A stretch of 52,087 nt of DNA from Paracoccaceae bacterium (GCA_007694945.1 REER01000085.1:1-52087); one strand, 5' to 3'; shown: positions 36,260-46,107, counted from the stretch's first letter. Notes: generated by a model from the sequence alone, not told the origin. Made by a program: numbers and translations.

Positions 36260-38860
36260 TCAGACAATGTCGATATGATTAACAAGGACGTGGAGGTCAT
36301 TGATCCCGGCGAGCGTGAGCGTGTCGCCGGTTTCGAAAGCAAGGACCGTATCAGCGCCTGCGGGCGACGAATAGGAATCGACGACCTGCGTTTCGCTCAA
36401 GACCCCGCTCCAGAGATTTTGATCTAGCTGCAGCCGGTCATCGTCGCTGAAAGTGAAATCAAGGATCAGTGCGGTCTCGTCTCCGGCCATGAAGATGAAG
36501 ATATCCGCGCCGCTCCCACCGAACATGGTGTCATCGCCGGGGCCACCATGCAGCACGTCATCGCCCGGCCCGCCATGGAGGTAATCATTCCCCGCACCGC
36601 CGAAGAGCGTGTCATTCCCGTCCATGCCCCAGAGCACATCATCGCCCGGCCCGCCATAGAGCACATCCTCGCCCATGCCGCCGTAGAGGGTGTTATTACC
36701 GCCACCGCCATAGATCGTGTCATTGCCGCGTCCGCCGCCGATCCGGTCATCGCCCGAGCCACCATAGATGATGTCGTCCCCATCCATGCCCCAGAGTGCA
36801 TTGTCGCCCGCTGTCCCATGGATCGTGTCATCTCCCAGACCACCATAGATCGTGTCATGGCCCGGCCCGCCGACCAGCAGATCATCACCCGGCCCGCCGC
36901 CGATGCGGTTATTACCCATATCGCCGTAAATCGTGTCATTGCCTTCGCCGCCCCAGAGCCGGTCATTTCCGGGACCGCCATAGATCAGGTCATCACCATC
37001 TCCACCAAATATGGTGTCGTGACCCGGTCCACCCAGCAATGAGTCATTGCCCGGCCCGCCATGGATAAGATCATTCCCGGCCCCGCCGTCGATGTAGTTG
37101 TCGCCGCGCCCGCCATGGATCGTGTCACGCCCGGCCGTGCCTGTGACCATGTTATTCCCGTCACCGAGATAGAGCCGGTGGAAGGGGGTTTGCAGCTCGG
37201 CCAGATGCAGCCCGTCGATCTCAAAACTGCCTCCGATCGCGAGACTCAGCTCGACATCGCCTGTGACCGCTGCAAGGTTCAGCCATTCGCCGGGCGCCTG
37301 CGCGGCAAGCCCGGCGACAGTGCCGGATGTGGAAACTATCCGCGTAAGCTCATCCGTGATGTGATGCACATTGACCGGATTTGTCGTGCCATGCAGGGTC
37401 AGTTCTGCCGCCGTCAAGCTGCCTGTGGCACCGGGGGTTTCGTCCTCGATCACAAGCTGCCAGACCCCTTGGGCATTTGTGCCCTTCACGCCGACAATTG
37501 TGAACAGCCAATCGAACCCGTTCGACATCAGCGTCCCGCCCCCTTCGCGGGACATCAGCATGAAGCGGTTGCCGTGGGGGTCTTCGATATGGATACTCAG
37601 ATCCTCGGCGCGGGCATGGGTGAGGCTGATCGCGACCTCTACCGTGTCGAGGCGCAAGCTTTCACTGACCTCGAAGGAAATGGTGGTCGCGATGGGACCT
37701 GTCACGGTCGCATCAGGTATGGCAAGCGCTGGTCCTGAATACTCGAGCGAGAGGCTGGTTTCATTGTCGCTGGTCTGTGTTTCCGGCATCAGCACGGCCC
37801 AGGCTTCGGCCATGCGGACACTGGCATGAGCATCGACCATGCCGAAGCCATGCGAAAGATGATAGCTGAGCCCACCACCGTTCCAGTTCTCGGCGCCGTT
37901 GCGCATCCACGTCCCTTGCTCATGCGCACCGGGCGCGGCGCCGAAGTCAGAGCCCGTGTGACTGGCCGAGAGCGCGAGGATCTGATGCACATCGCGCCAG
38001 CCCAGATCAGGATTGGCCTCGAGAATCAGCGCGATGACACCGGAGGTGACGGGAGCCGCGGCCGAAGTTCCGCCAAAGCTGTTGGTATAGCCATTGCCCG
38101 TGCCCGGCAGGATGGTGGTGACACTGCCTGCGGGCGCGGTGATCAGGATGTTCGAACCAAAATTGGAGTACCAGGCCGGCGCGCCGCTCGGTCCCGCGGC
38201 GGCAATCGAGATGGTGTGCCGCGCAACGTTGAGCGCATCGCCCTGCGCGTTGAGCGTATCATTTCCCGAGGCCTGAACGATCAGCGTACCAAGCCCATCG
38301 CGCCCGTTGCCCGAAATTTCTTCAAAGAGCTCAGCAATCAGGAACTGACTGTTGAAAGGCGAGACCGGGGACTGCCAGATCTGATATTCTGGGCTCACAC
38401 CCCAGCTATTGTTCTTGATGTCAAAGCTGCCCGCATGCTGGATAGATCCCAGTAGCGTGGACAACCCTCGATGCTGGATATCCTCCAGAAAATTCACCCC
38501 GGTCAGGCTTACCTCCGGCGCAACGCCTGTGCCGCCTATACCATTGCTGCCCACCATGCCGATCAGCCCGGCAACGGCTGTCCCGTGACTGTCGAGAGAT
38601 GAAAGTGGGTAGGGGTCGTAGGTGGTACCCCCCCAAGTGAAATGCAGGTCGCTGCGGTAGTTCGCGGCTATGTCGGGATGGTCATATGCGATGCCGTCAT
38701 CATAAACCCCGACTGTGACGCCCTTGCCTGTATAGTCTTCCCAGACAGCGGTGATGGCTCCGATCAGCCCAAAATGCCATTGTTGCGCGAAAAGTGGATC
38801 GTTCGGGTTCGTCACAACGAAAACTCCAGAGAAAGGCTGCAGCGGCTGGGCAAGGGTCAA
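36260..38860 (-). CDS. Kexin-like subtilase with P domain and RTX repeats
   Basis: 866 residues. The start appears to be TTG 38860 behind AGCAGG. There is no signal peptide, as expected for type I secretion through a C-terminal RTX signal. A kexin-type S8 protease fills about 15-360: Asp54 in VYDDG, His92 in DSHGTAVAG, oxyanion Asn200 and Ser266 in FGGTSAAAP. The N-terminal [11 protein letters not shown] is typical of kexin/proprotein-convertase subtilases. A P/Homo-B domain follows (about 385-500, with [21 protein letters not shown]). Then come a linker, the RTX block of about 24 nonapeptides (about 566-786) and a C-terminal tail of about 80 residues. It is probably a calcium-dependent secreted protease. 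No type I exporter gene is in the window. Confidence 0.93.
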   Translation of the reverse strand: MTLAQPLQPFSGVFVVTNPNDPLFAQQWHFGLIGAITAVWEDYTGKGVTVGVYDDGIAYDHPDIAANYRSDLHFTWGGTTYDPYPLSSLDSHGTAVAGLIGMVGSNGIGGTGVAPEVSLTGVNFLEDIQHRGLSTLLGSIQHAGSFDIKNNSWGVSPEYQIWQSPVSPFNSQFLIAELFEEISGNGRDGLGTLIVQASGNDTLNAQGDALNVARHTISIAAAGPSGAPAWYSNFGSNILITAPAGSVTTILPGTGNGYTNSFGGTSAAAPVTSGVIALILEANPDLGWRDVHQILALSASHTGSDFGAAPGAHEQGTWMRNGAENWNGGGLSYHLSHGFGMVDAHASVRMAEAWAVLMPETQTSDNETSLSLEYSGPALAIPDATVTGPIATTISFEVSESLRLDTVEVAISLTHARAEDLSIHIEDPHGNRFMLMSREGGGTLMSNGFDWLFTIVGVKGTNAQGVWQLVIEDETPGATGSLTAAELTLHGTTNPVNVHHITDELTRIVSTSGTVAGLAAQAPGEWLNLAAVTGDVELSLAIGGSFEIDGLHLAELQTPFHRLYLGDGNNMVTGTAGRDTIHGGRGDNYIDGGAGNDLIHGGPGNDSLLGGPGHDTIFGGDGDDLIYGGPGNDRLWGGEGNDTIYGDMGNNRIGGGPGDDLLVGGPGHDTIYGGLGDDTIHGTAGDNALWGMDGDDIIYGGSGDDRIGGGRGNDTIYGGGGNNTLYGGMGEDVLYGGPGDDVLWGMDGNDTLFGGAGNDYLHGGPGDDVLHGGPGDDTMFGGSGADIFIFMAGDETALILDFTFSDDDRLQLDQNLWSGVLSETQVVDSYSSPAGADTVLAFETGDTLTLAGINDLHVLVNHIDIV
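36503..37165 (-). repeat. RTX nonapeptide repeat block (about 24 units)
   Basis: Within the subtilase gene about 24 consecutive nine-residue units of the type G-G-x-G-x-D-x-h-x (such as [18 protein letters not shown]) occupy 663 bases. Each pair of units would form a calcium-binding beta-roll turn. Some units carry Asn or His in place of Asp, and one has DMG at the Gly pair. Because units are only 27 bases and similar, the block is prone to unequal recombination and assembly collapse. Confidence 0.9.
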
Positions 38861-39025
38861 AAAAGACCTGCTCGCAATGACTGCGCATTCTGCGGGAGCC
38901 GGGTACGCTACAGGCGCCGTTCAGCTTGTTACCGCACAGGATACATAGCGGCTGCCTTTCATAAAGTGGATTCTTTACAGATGGTTAGCGCGCGTAAACC
39001 GAGTTGTGCGTCTGACAGGTGTTGC

Positions 39026-40165
39026 TCAGCCTGCCATTGCCTCAGCCAATATCTGGCGAAAGAGCGCGACGCCGGGTGCAATCAGCGCATCGGGAAAGTC
39101 ATATGTCGGGTCATGCAGCGACGGGTGGCGCTCTCCGGCACCGAGGAAAAACAGAGCACAGCGTGTTCCGGCGCTGAAGGCACCGAAATCCTCAGAGGCA
39201 CGCATTGGCAGCGCAAAGCTACCTTCGGTGACACCCAGCGTTTGCGCGGCCCGAGAGACAAGCACGCTGGCTTCGGATGCGTTGATGGTGGCGTTGAAAT
39301 GGTCGTGCCGGGTGATCTCGAGATGCAGCGCACCCGCATCGGTGTGAAGGTGTTGCACGACCTCACTTTCAAAAGCGGTGAGTTGGGCATCAGTTACAGC
39401 GCGCAACGTGACGAAGGCCTCCGCCTGACCGGGCGCGATGCCGAAGGCGCGCGCACCCATTGACAGATGGCACAGCGTCGCGAGGCGAAACTTTTCGGTT
39501 ATGGGCGCGGGGGTTGTGAAAGGCGCAAGCCTTGCCATGAGGGATGCCAGCGCCGGGGCAGGCGAGATGCCGCTTTCGGGGCTACCAGCATGGGCCTCAC
39601 GCCCCTGCCAACGGAGATGTAGCCCGACCGAGGCGCAACTCGCAGGCCCCGGAGCCACTGCGATCTGTCCAAACGCAAGCCCAGGCATGTTGTGGAGCGC
39701 GAAGGCCCAGTCTGGGCGCAGCGTTTCGAAACGCGGGTCAGCGAGCACCGCTCGGGCACCCGCGCCGGTTTCTTCGGCCGGTTGGAACAACAGGATGACG
39801 CGCCCGTGCTTCGGGCGCTCCAGCCCCAGAAAATGCGCCAGGCCGGACAGAATGGCCATGTGCCCGTCATGCCCACACAAATGGCCGATGCCCGGTCGGG
39901 TTGAGGCATGGGGCGCGTGGCTTTCTTCCGCAATCGGCAAAGCATCGAGTTCGGCGCGGAACAGGACGCTGGGACCGGGGGCGCCGCTGTCATAGACCAA
40001 TGCCAAACCATGGCCGCCGAGCCCTTCGACAATCCGATCCGGCGCGGTCGCTTGCAGCGTGTCGCGCAACATGCGCGCGGTGTTCTCTTCGGTGCCGGAC
40101 AATTCGGGGGCGGCATGCAGCCGGTGGCGCAGGCTGACGAGTTCGGTTTCTGATCTCAGGCGCAT
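39026..40165 (-). CDS. M20 family amidohydrolase/aminoacylase
   Basis: 379 residues from ATG 40165, preferred for the GGAGCG upstream. A TTG 24 bases earlier is weaker. Zinc-dependent M20 peptidase: HLCGHDGHMAILSGLA carries the metal-binding His, FQPAEETGAGA the catalytic Glu pair, ALHNMPG, and near the end MRASEDFGAF. A dimerisation/lid domain lies between. Closest in pattern to the N-acyl-L-amino-acid/hippurate hydrolases. It is the last gene of the oligopeptide-transport operon (39026-45980), so it probably hydrolyses the imported compound. Cytoplasmic. Confidence 0.93.
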   Translation of the reverse strand: MRLRSETELVSLRHRLHAAPELSGTEENTARMLRDTLQATAPDRIVEGLGGHGLALVYDSGAPGPSVLFRAELDALPIAEESHAPHASTRPGIGHLCGHDGHMAILSGLAHFLGLERPKHGRVILLFQPAEETGAGARAVLADPRFETLRPDWAFALHNMPGLAFGQIAVAPGPASCASVGLHLRWQGREAHAGSPESGISPAPALASLMARLAPFTTPAPITEKFRLATLCHLSMGARAFGIAPGQAEAFVTLRAVTDAQLTAFESEVVQHLHTDAGALHLEITRHDHFNATINASEASVLVSRAAQTLGVTEGSFALPMRASEDFGAFSAGTRCALFFLGAGERHPSLHDPTYDFPDALIAPGVALFRQILAEAMAG

Positions 40166-40244
40166 CTGCGCTCCGTGTTTGATGGGCAAACAGCAGAGTG
40201 CCAGGCACCCTGCTGCTACACGTTATCAAAAGATGTGTCGTTAA

Positions 40245-41168
40245 TCAGCGGCCACGAATGCGCGGGTCAAGCGCATCGCGCAGACCATCGCCGATATAAT
40301 TCACGCTCAGCACAGTGAGCGAGATCATGACACCGGGCCAGACCACGCGCGCCGGGAATTGCTCGATCCAGTCTCGGCCATCAAACAGGATGCGGCCCCA
40401 GGTCGGGAAATCGGGTGGAAAGCCAAGGCCGAGGAATGAGAGTGCGGATTCGGTGATGATTGCACTGGCGATCCCGAGTGTCGCCGAGACCATGATCGGT
40501 GACAGGACATTCGGCAGGATATGTCGCGTATTGATCCGCGTTGAAGGTGTGCCGATTGAGCGGGCAGCGAGGACAAATTCGCGCTCCTTCAGCGCGAGCA
40601 CATCGCCGCGCACAATGCGCGCAGTCTGCATCCAACTGGTGATGGCAATGGCAAAGCAGATAAGCAGGAACACACCCATCCCTTCGCCAAAGGTTTTGGC
40701 CAATGTGTCGCGGAACAGCGTCACGAGGATCAGCAAAAGCGGCAGCAATGGGAGCGCAAGGAACAAATCGGTAGTGCGCATCAAAGGGGCGTCGAGCAGT
40801 TTGAAATAACCTGCCAGAACGCCGATCAGCGTGCCGATAACGAGGCCCAGAAACATCGCGGTTAACCCCACCGCCACCGAAATTCGCCCGCCATACATCA
40901 GCCGCGCCAGCAGATCGCGGCCAAGCTGGTCGGTGCCGAGCGGGTGCGCCCAGCTCGAACCCTGATTGCGCATCCGGATATTGATCTGACCGGGGTCTAC
41001 GTGCCAGACCCACGGCCCGACCACGACAAATAGAACGATGGTCACAAACACGGCCAGCCCGGCAAGCGCGCCGCGATGGGTCTTGAACTGGTCCCAGACG
41101 TCCCACCACTGATTCCGCGGCGGACGGAAGGCTTCGTCGGGGGAGAAGGGTTTTGCGGCGTCAGTCAT
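40245..41168 (-). CDS. Peptide-type ABC transporter permease (DppC/OppC family)
   Basis: 307 residues from ATG 41168, overlapping the other permease by eight bases (ATGACTGA). An N-terminal helix (about 35-55), a periplasmic loop with the HPLGTDQLGRDLLARL motif and five more membrane segments make the usual DppC layout. The EAA-loop-like ARSIGTPSTRINTRHILPN contacts the ATPase. It forms the inner-membrane channel with the DppB-type subunit. Its gene is 79 bases upstream of the M20 hydrolase. Confidence 0.95.
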   Translation of the reverse strand: MTDAAKPFSPDEAFRPPRNQWWDVWDQFKTHRGALAGLAVFVTIVLFVVVGPWVWHVDPGQINIRMRNQGSSWAHPLGTDQLGRDLLARLMYGGRISVAVGLTAMFLGLVIGTLIGVLAGYFKLLDAPLMRTTDLFLALPLLPLLLILVTLFRDTLAKTFGEGMGVFLLICFAIAITSWMQTARIVRGDVLALKEREFVLAARSIGTPSTRINTRHILPNVLSPIMVSATLGIASAIITESALSFLGLGFPPDFPTWGRILFDGRDWIEQFPARVVWPGVMISLTVLSVNYIGDGLRDALDPRIRGR

Positions 41169-42168
41169 AGCGGATCCTCGGGTCAAGGATGCCATACAGG
41201 ACATCGGCGATCAGATTGAATAAGACGATCAGGATGGCAAAGATGAAGGTGATGGTCTGCACCATGGGCCAGTCGCTGACATAAATCGCCCGGATCAGCG
41301 CATCGCCCAAGCCATTCACCCGGAAAATCTGTTCGGTGATGATGGCGCCCGTGAACACAGTTGGAATGCCAATGGCGATGACGGTCACCACCGGGATCAT
41401 GGAGTTGCGCAGCACGTGGATCAGCACAACCGTTTGCTCTCCAAGTCCTTTGGCGCGGGCCGTGCGGACATAGTCCTGATTGAGATTATCCAGCATTGAG
41501 GCGCGCATGAAGCGGCTGATCTGGCTGGCATTGAACAGCGCCAGCACAGCCACGGGCATAGCAATCTGCCTGACTTGAAACCAGAAAGTCTCCCAGTCGC
41601 GCACGACATGGGTGGTGTCATACATCGAGGGGAACCAGCCCAGCCAGACGGAGAAAACGAGGATGAAGACGACGCCGGTGAAAAAGGTTGGCACCGAGAA
41701 ACCGACCATCGACACGAAGGTGCCGACCTGATCGAACCAGCTATACTGGCGATAGGCCGAGATGACACCAATGGGCAGCGCTATCAGGATGCCGAAGAGG
41801 TAGCCCATGCCGACGACCCAAAGTGTCTGCGGCACCCGCTGAACGATGATGTCTCCCACAGGAGAGCGGGTCTGCCATGACAGGATGCGCGGGCCGTCGG
41901 GCGCAATGTCCCAGCCTGTCAAACCCGCCAGAATATGCAGAGGCTCTGTCACCAGCGTCATCTGCAGCCATTTGAAATACCGCACCAGCACTGGTTCACC
42001 CAGCCCCAGTGAAATGCGGATCTGTTCGCGCACTTCCAGCGGGATGGTCAGCGGCAGACTCGCGGTGGGGTCTCCGGGCGCCATGTCGAGCATCAGGAAC
42101 ACGAGCAAGCTGATGACGAGCACGGTCGGCACAGCGAAGGCCAGACGGCGGAGCGTGTAGGAGAGCAT
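41161..42168 (-). CDS. Peptide-type ABC transporter permease (DppB/OppB family)
   Basis: 335 residues from ATG 42168 (MLSYTLRRLAFAVPTVLVIS), the canonical DppB N-terminal helix. Six membrane segments, a large first periplasmic loop, and the EAA loop TARAKGLGEQTVVLIHVLRNSMIP are present. Works with the DppC-type subunit, whose start overlaps its stop. A 68-base spacer with a small stem-loop (42201-42214) separates it from the binding-protein gene. Confidence 0.95.
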   Translation of the reverse strand: MLSYTLRRLAFAVPTVLVISLLVFLMLDMAPGDPTASLPLTIPLEVREQIRISLGLGEPVLVRYFKWLQMTLVTEPLHILAGLTGWDIAPDGPRILSWQTRSPVGDIIVQRVPQTLWVVGMGYLFGILIALPIGVISAYRQYSWFDQVGTFVSMVGFSVPTFFTGVVFILVFSVWLGWFPSMYDTTHVVRDWETFWFQVRQIAMPVAVLALFNASQISRFMRASMLDNLNQDYVRTARAKGLGEQTVVLIHVLRNSMIPVVTVIAIGIPTVFTGAIITEQIFRVNGLGDALIRAIYVSDWPMVQTITFIFAILIVLFNLIADVLYGILDPRIRYD

Positions 42169-42200
42169 GGGGTTTGCCTCTGGTCGGGAGGGCGCTCTGC

Positions 42201-42214
42201 CCCGCATTGGCGGG
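42201..42214 (-). other. Intercistronic stem-loop between binding protein and permease genes
   Basis: CCCGC-CAAT-GCGGG read on the minus strand forms a five-pair GC stem with a four-base loop, with no T-run after it. Stem-loops here in binding-protein-dependent operons often protect the upstream mRNA so that more binding protein than permease is made. Structure seen, role inferred. Confidence 0.35.
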
Positions 42215-42236
42215 ACAAAGCAGTGTCAGCTGAGGA

Positions 42237-43949
42237 TCACTCCTCGATGCGGTACCATTCGGCCTGGTTCCAGTGCTCGGAATCCCAGACGTTCAGGATG
42301 ATGCCGCCGACCGTATTCGCTGCTGCAGAAACCCGGCCACGGGCTACCAGCGGAATATGCGCGAAGTCCTGCACGAACATGTCGTTCAGCGCGATCACCA
42401 GTTCGACACGCCGATCCGGGTCGGGCTCGCGGTTCAGTTCGGCCCAGAGCGCGTCGTACTCTTCGTTGCAGTAGCGGTTGATGTTCTGGCCCTGCCACTG
42501 GGTGTCAGGCTGCGGTTCACGTCCGCAGCGACGCTGCTCCAGATGCGGGGTCGGGTCTGTCCCCTCGAACAGCGAGGCATACATCTGCACATCGGCATAG
42601 AATTTCAGATAGGTGTCGGGGCTGCCCGGGTCCGAGCCAAAGAACACGCCCGCATCCACGTTGCGCAGGCGCGTCTCCACACCGATTTCGTTCCACCATG
42701 ACTGGATCAGCGCCTGAAAGTCCTGCCGAACTGCATTGGTCGAGGTCTGGAACAGCAGTTCCAGCCGCTCGCCATCCCTGGTGCGGACGCCGTCACCGCC
42801 CATTTCCCAGCCGGCCTCATCCAGCAGTTCATTGGCGCGGTCGATATCCTGCACCAGACAGCCATCATTGTTGGTCGAGGCCATGGCGGGCGGGGCGACG
42901 ATGAAGTTACAGGTCGGCATGCCCATGGGGCCAAAGCCGATCTCGGTCAGCAATTCGCGGTCGATGGCCAGGCTCAGCGCCTCGCGTACGCGGATATCCG
43001 ACAGGATCGGGTGCGGGTGCATCCGGGTCGCGCGCTCACCTTCGGGCAGATCGGGCGAGGGGTCGGTAAAGTTGATCTCGATCCGCTCCATCAGCGGGCC
43101 GAAATCGACCAGCAATTCGCCTTGCCCGCCCGCTTCCATCTGCTCGATCACTTCGGGCGACAGTTGCAGGTTCCAGGCGTAATCCATCTCGCCAGTCTGG
43201 AACACGGCACGCGCCGCGCCCGTCGCATCGCCGCCACCAGCCCAGGTGATCGTCTGGAAATAGGGCTGGGTGGGCACGCGATAGTTCGGGTTCGCTTCGA
43301 ACTGGATCACGTCATTGGGACGGAAATCCGTGACCACATAGGGGCCGGTTCCGATGGGCGCAAAGTTCTGCTCGGTGCATTCGGGGGCGCGCGCGCCCAT
43401 GCAATCCTCGAACTGCGCTTTCTGGAAGATGGGAGAGCCCGCGCCGACAAAGGGCAGATAGGGATTGGGCGTCGCATCCTCGAAAGTGATCTTGATGGTC
43501 AGCTCGTCCTCGGCCTCGACACTCTCGATCCCGGCGAAACGGTCACGATAGGAACAGCCCCCCTCGGGGTGGGTGCAGTATTCATAGGTGAATATCACAT
43601 CATCAGAGGTGACATCGGACCCGTCGGACCACAGCAACCCCTCGCTCAGGCGCCATGTGATGCTTTTCAGATCCTCGGACACACCGCCATTGTCCAGCGT
43701 CGGGATCTCGTCCACAAGCCAGGGCGCCAGCTCACCCTCATTGTCGAAGCGCGCCAACGGCTCCAGCACGACAGAGGCGGCGTTCATCTCCTTGGTGCCG
43801 CCCGACAGGAACGGGTTCATGGTAGATACGGCCTGCCAGTAGATGACATTCAGGTGGCCCGACGATCCGCGCTCGCGCTCGGCCATCGCTGCGGCTGGCG
43901 CCAGCACGATGGCGGCGGCAGTGCCCAGTAGGGCTATTCTGGTTCTCAT
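42237..43949 (-). CDS. Periplasmic peptide-type substrate-binding protein (SBP_bac_5)
   Basis: 570 residues. The signal peptide MRTRIALLGTAAAIVLAPA is cut near AMA-ER, giving a periplasmic protein. The family hallmarks include the LEPLARFDNEGELAPWL start, DGSDVTSDDVIFTYEY and the later NQAEWYR end. Two Cys-containing stretches (EYCTHPEGGCSY and EDCMGARAPEC) could form disulfides and are a bit unusual. Ligand unknown (dipeptide/oligopeptide/other). The ATP-binding genes lie before and the permeases after, making a full importer. Overlaps the second ATPase gene by four bases (ATGA). Confidence 0.95.
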   Translation of the reverse strand: MRTRIALLGTAAAIVLAPAAAMAERERGSSGHLNVIYWQAVSTMNPFLSGGTKEMNAASVVLEPLARFDNEGELAPWLVDEIPTLDNGGVSEDLKSITWRLSEGLLWSDGSDVTSDDVIFTYEYCTHPEGGCSYRDRFAGIESVEAEDELTIKITFEDATPNPYLPFVGAGSPIFQKAQFEDCMGARAPECTEQNFAPIGTGPYVVTDFRPNDVIQFEANPNYRVPTQPYFQTITWAGGGDATGAARAVFQTGEMDYAWNLQLSPEVIEQMEAGGQGELLVDFGPLMERIEINFTDPSPDLPEGERATRMHPHPILSDIRVREALSLAIDRELLTEIGFGPMGMPTCNFIVAPPAMASTNNDGCLVQDIDRANELLDEAGWEMGGDGVRTRDGERLELLFQTSTNAVRQDFQALIQSWWNEIGVETRLRNVDAGVFFGSDPGSPDTYLKFYADVQMYASLFEGTDPTPHLEQRRCGREPQPDTQWQGQNINRYCNEEYDALWAELNREPDPDRRVELVIALNDMFVQDFAHIPLVARGRVSAAANTVGGIILNVWDSEHWNQAEWYRIEE

Positions 43950-44983
43950 GCGTCTTCTCCTTGTTGGTTATGCTCGCTCCTCGGGTCGCCGGTTGCCCCG
44001 GCTGTGTTATGAAGGTGGCAGGCCACGAAATGGCCCGGCGAAAGTTCGCGGAATTCAGGGTCGATCTCGCGGCAGATATCCATCACTTTCGGGCAGCGCG
44101 TGCAGAAATTGCACCCTTTGGGCGGGTTCGAGGGCGAAGGCACGTCCCCTTTCAGGATAATCCGCTCGACTCGCTTCTCTACCGCGGGATCGGGGTCCGG
44201 CACTGCTGAGAGCAGCGCCTCGGTATAAGGGTGGCGGGGATTGTTATAGAGTGCGTCACGTCGAGCGAGTTCGATGATCTTGCCCAGATACATCACCGCC
44301 ACGCGATCAGCGATATGGCGCACCATCGACAGATCATGGCTGATGAACATGTAGGTCAGACCGAATTCATCCTGCAATTCCTCAAGCAGGTTTACAACCT
44401 GCGCCTGAATCGAGACATCGAGCGCCGCGATTGGCTCGTCGCAGATGATGAACTTCGGATTCAGCGCTAGCGCCCGGGCTATCCCGATGCGCTGGCGCTG
44501 CCCGCCGGAAAAGGCATGCGGATAGCGATTGGCGAAACTGCGGTTCAGCCCCACGGCATCCATCAACTCATATATTCGCTCGAGCTTCTTCTTCTTCGAC
44601 CAGTTCGTGTGTTCGTCGAGAGGTTCACCGATGATGCCGGCAACCGTCATGCGCGGGTTGAGGCAGGCTTGGGGGTCCTGAAACACCATCTGCATGGTGG
44701 GGCGCATCTTGCGCAGCCCATGCTGGCTGCGTGCGCCGATCTCGACCCCGTCGATCTTGATGCTGCCCGAAGTGATATCATAGAGCCGCAGGACCGCGCG
44801 CCCGCAGGTGGATTTGCCACAGCCGGATTCACCGACCACACCCAGCGTCTCGCCCTCATAAATATCGAAGCTGACGCCGTCCACCGCCTTCACATCGCCT
44901 GTGTGGCGGCGCAAGATACCGGTGTTTATTGGGAAATACATCTTGAGGTCGCGCACTTCGACCAGCTTCTTGCGCTCAGTCAT
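43946..44983 (-). CDS. Peptide-type ABC transporter ATP-binding protein (DppF/OppF family)
   Basis: 345 residues from ATG 44983. A longer frame is open upstream but the start overlaps the first ATPase gene by eight bases, which fits. Walker A VGESGCGKST, signature FSGGQRQRIG, Walker B IICDEPIAALD and the H-loop ISHDLSMV are all intact. The C-terminal Cys-rich PKGCNFCTRCPKVMDIC is the usual oligopeptide-ATPase Cys motif. Pairs with the first ATPase to drive the importer. Confidence 0.95.
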   Translation of the reverse strand: MTERKKLVEVRDLKMYFPINTGILRRHTGDVKAVDGVSFDIYEGETLGVVGESGCGKSTCGRAVLRLYDITSGSIKIDGVEIGARSQHGLRKMRPTMQMVFQDPQACLNPRMTVAGIIGEPLDEHTNWSKKKKLERIYELMDAVGLNRSFANRYPHAFSGGQRQRIGIARALALNPKFIICDEPIAALDVSIQAQVVNLLEELQDEFGLTYMFISHDLSMVRHIADRVAVMYLGKIIELARRDALYNNPRHPYTEALLSAVPDPDPAVEKRVERIILKGDVPSPSNPPKGCNFCTRCPKVMDICREIDPEFRELSPGHFVACHLHNTAGATGDPRSEHNQQGEDA

Positions 44984-45980
44984 TGCGTGGCGCTCCGGTT
45001 CGATGGTCCCAGAAACAGGCGGCATCATGGCCTTGTGCGACCGTGTAGCGTGGTGGGTTCGCGCGCGAGCACCGGTCGAACGCCTCGGGGCAGCGGGCCC
45101 GGAATGGGCAGGCCGTCGGGTGCTGAGCAAGCATGGGCGGCTGACCCTCGATGACGTTGAGTTTTGGCGCACGGTCCCCCCGCACGGAGGGCACTGTGGT
45201 CATCAAGGCCCGCGTGTAAGGATGGGCCGGGTTCGCGAAGACCTCGCGCACTGAGCCGTATTCGACCACCTGCCCGCCATACATGACCATCACCTTGTCG
45301 GCGATGCCCGCGATCACGCCAAGATCATGGGTGATCCAGATGATCGCCATTCCCAGTTTCTGGCGCAACTCCTTGACCAATTCGAGGATTTGCGCCTGGA
45401 TCGTCACGTCGAGTGCCGTGGTCGGCTCATCCGCAATCAGCACCTTGGGGTCGCAGGCCAGCGCGATCGCGATCATCACGCGCTGGCGCATCCCGCCCGA
45501 GAACTGGTGCGGGAAATCACGCAACCGCCGCTCCGCATCCGGGATTCCGACAAGCTCGAGCAATTCCTTTGCACGCTTGCGCGCGGCGGCCTTGTCCATA
45601 CCCATGTGTCTGCGCAAGGGCTCCATGATTTGAAAGCCCACGGTAAAGACCGGGTTCAGCGAGGTCATCGGATCTTGGAATACGAAACCGATGTCACGTC
45701 CGCGCAGGGCTTGAAGGTCTTTCTTGCCAAGTTTCAGGATATCCCGTCCCCCGAACTCGACACTGCCCGCACGCACTTCCGCCGGGGGCGAGGGCAAGAG
45801 GCCGATAAGCGACATCATGGTGACTGATTTGCCGGAGCCGGATTCGCCAACAACCCCAAGCAGTTCGCCTGGCTCGAGGGCGAAACTCACCGAGTTGACA
45901 GCGTGAATATCTCCCGCGCGAGTGGAGAATACTGTCTTGAGGTCTTGCACACGCAAGACAGCTTGGCCGTTCGACGGCAT
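44976..45980 (-). CDS. Peptide-type ABC transporter ATP-binding protein (DppD/OppD family)
   Basis: 334 residues, first gene of the importer operon. Walker A VGESGSGKSV, signature FSGGMRQRVM, Walker B VLIADEPTTALD and H-loop ITHDLGVIA are present. The C-terminal Cys motif PTACPFRARCPEAFDRC follows. Two conserved ATPases, a binding protein and two permeases in the order D-F-A-B-C and a terminal M20 hydrolase make one transcription unit on the minus strand. The promoter should lie between 45981 and 46162. Confidence 0.95.
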   Translation of the reverse strand: MPSNGQAVLRVQDLKTVFSTRAGDIHAVNSVSFALEPGELLGVVGESGSGKSVTMMSLIGLLPSPPAEVRAGSVEFGGRDILKLGKKDLQALRGRDIGFVFQDPMTSLNPVFTVGFQIMEPLRRHMGMDKAAARKRAKELLELVGIPDAERRLRDFPHQFSGGMRQRVMIAIALACDPKVLIADEPTTALDVTIQAQILELVKELRQKLGMAIIWITHDLGVIAGIADKVMVMYGGQVVEYGSVREVFANPAHPYTRALMTTVPSVRGDRAPKLNVIEGQPPMLAQHPTACPFRARCPEAFDRCSRANPPRYTVAQGHDAACFWDHRTGAPRND

Positions 45981-46006
45981 GCACCCCCCCTGGGCTTATG
46001 TTATTG

Positions 46007-46024
46007 ACCCGCGTTGAGGCGGGT
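46007..46024. terminator. Small hairpin between gyrB and the importer operon
   Basis: ACCCGC-GTTGAG-GCGGGT makes a six-pair stem with a six-base loop, followed by a short TT-C-T run on the plus strand. The genes on both sides are transcribed from the minus strand, on which no T-run follows, so a true rho-independent terminator for gyrB is not shown. Confidence 0.25.
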
Positions 46025-46085
46025 TTCTCAAGTGTTAGAGATTTTGCTTATTCGAGCAAGGGAAATGTGGATCGCTTAGGAACTT

Positions 46086-46107
46086 GCATTTGTGCTGCAC
46101 AAAATGC
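46086..46107. promoter_or_regulatory. Imperfect inverted repeat upstream of the importer operon
   Basis: GCATTTGTG and CACAAAATGC face each other across CTG, with a single-base bulge. It lies about 106-127 bases before the first ATPase gene and just after the gyrB stop, a place where a transcriptional regulator might bind. No regulator gene is adjacent. Confidence 0.25.

Noticed and set aside
36548-37042. Ordered Ile/Ala/Pro-rich antisense frames across the RTX block
   Set aside because: They repeat because the RTX codons repeat. They have no ribosome binding sites and mirror the true gene.
36503-37165. Tandem DNA repeats considered as a CRISPR or minisatellite locus
   Set aside because: Units are 27 bases with no unique spacers and encode the calcium-binding nonapeptides of the protease in frame.
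38700-38888. ATG-initiated frame at 38888 that would join the subtilase frame if one T of a six-T run were lost
   Set aside because: It has no ribosome binding site, while TTG 38860 has AGCAGG upstream and gives the full kexin-like N-terminus, so no frameshift is needed.
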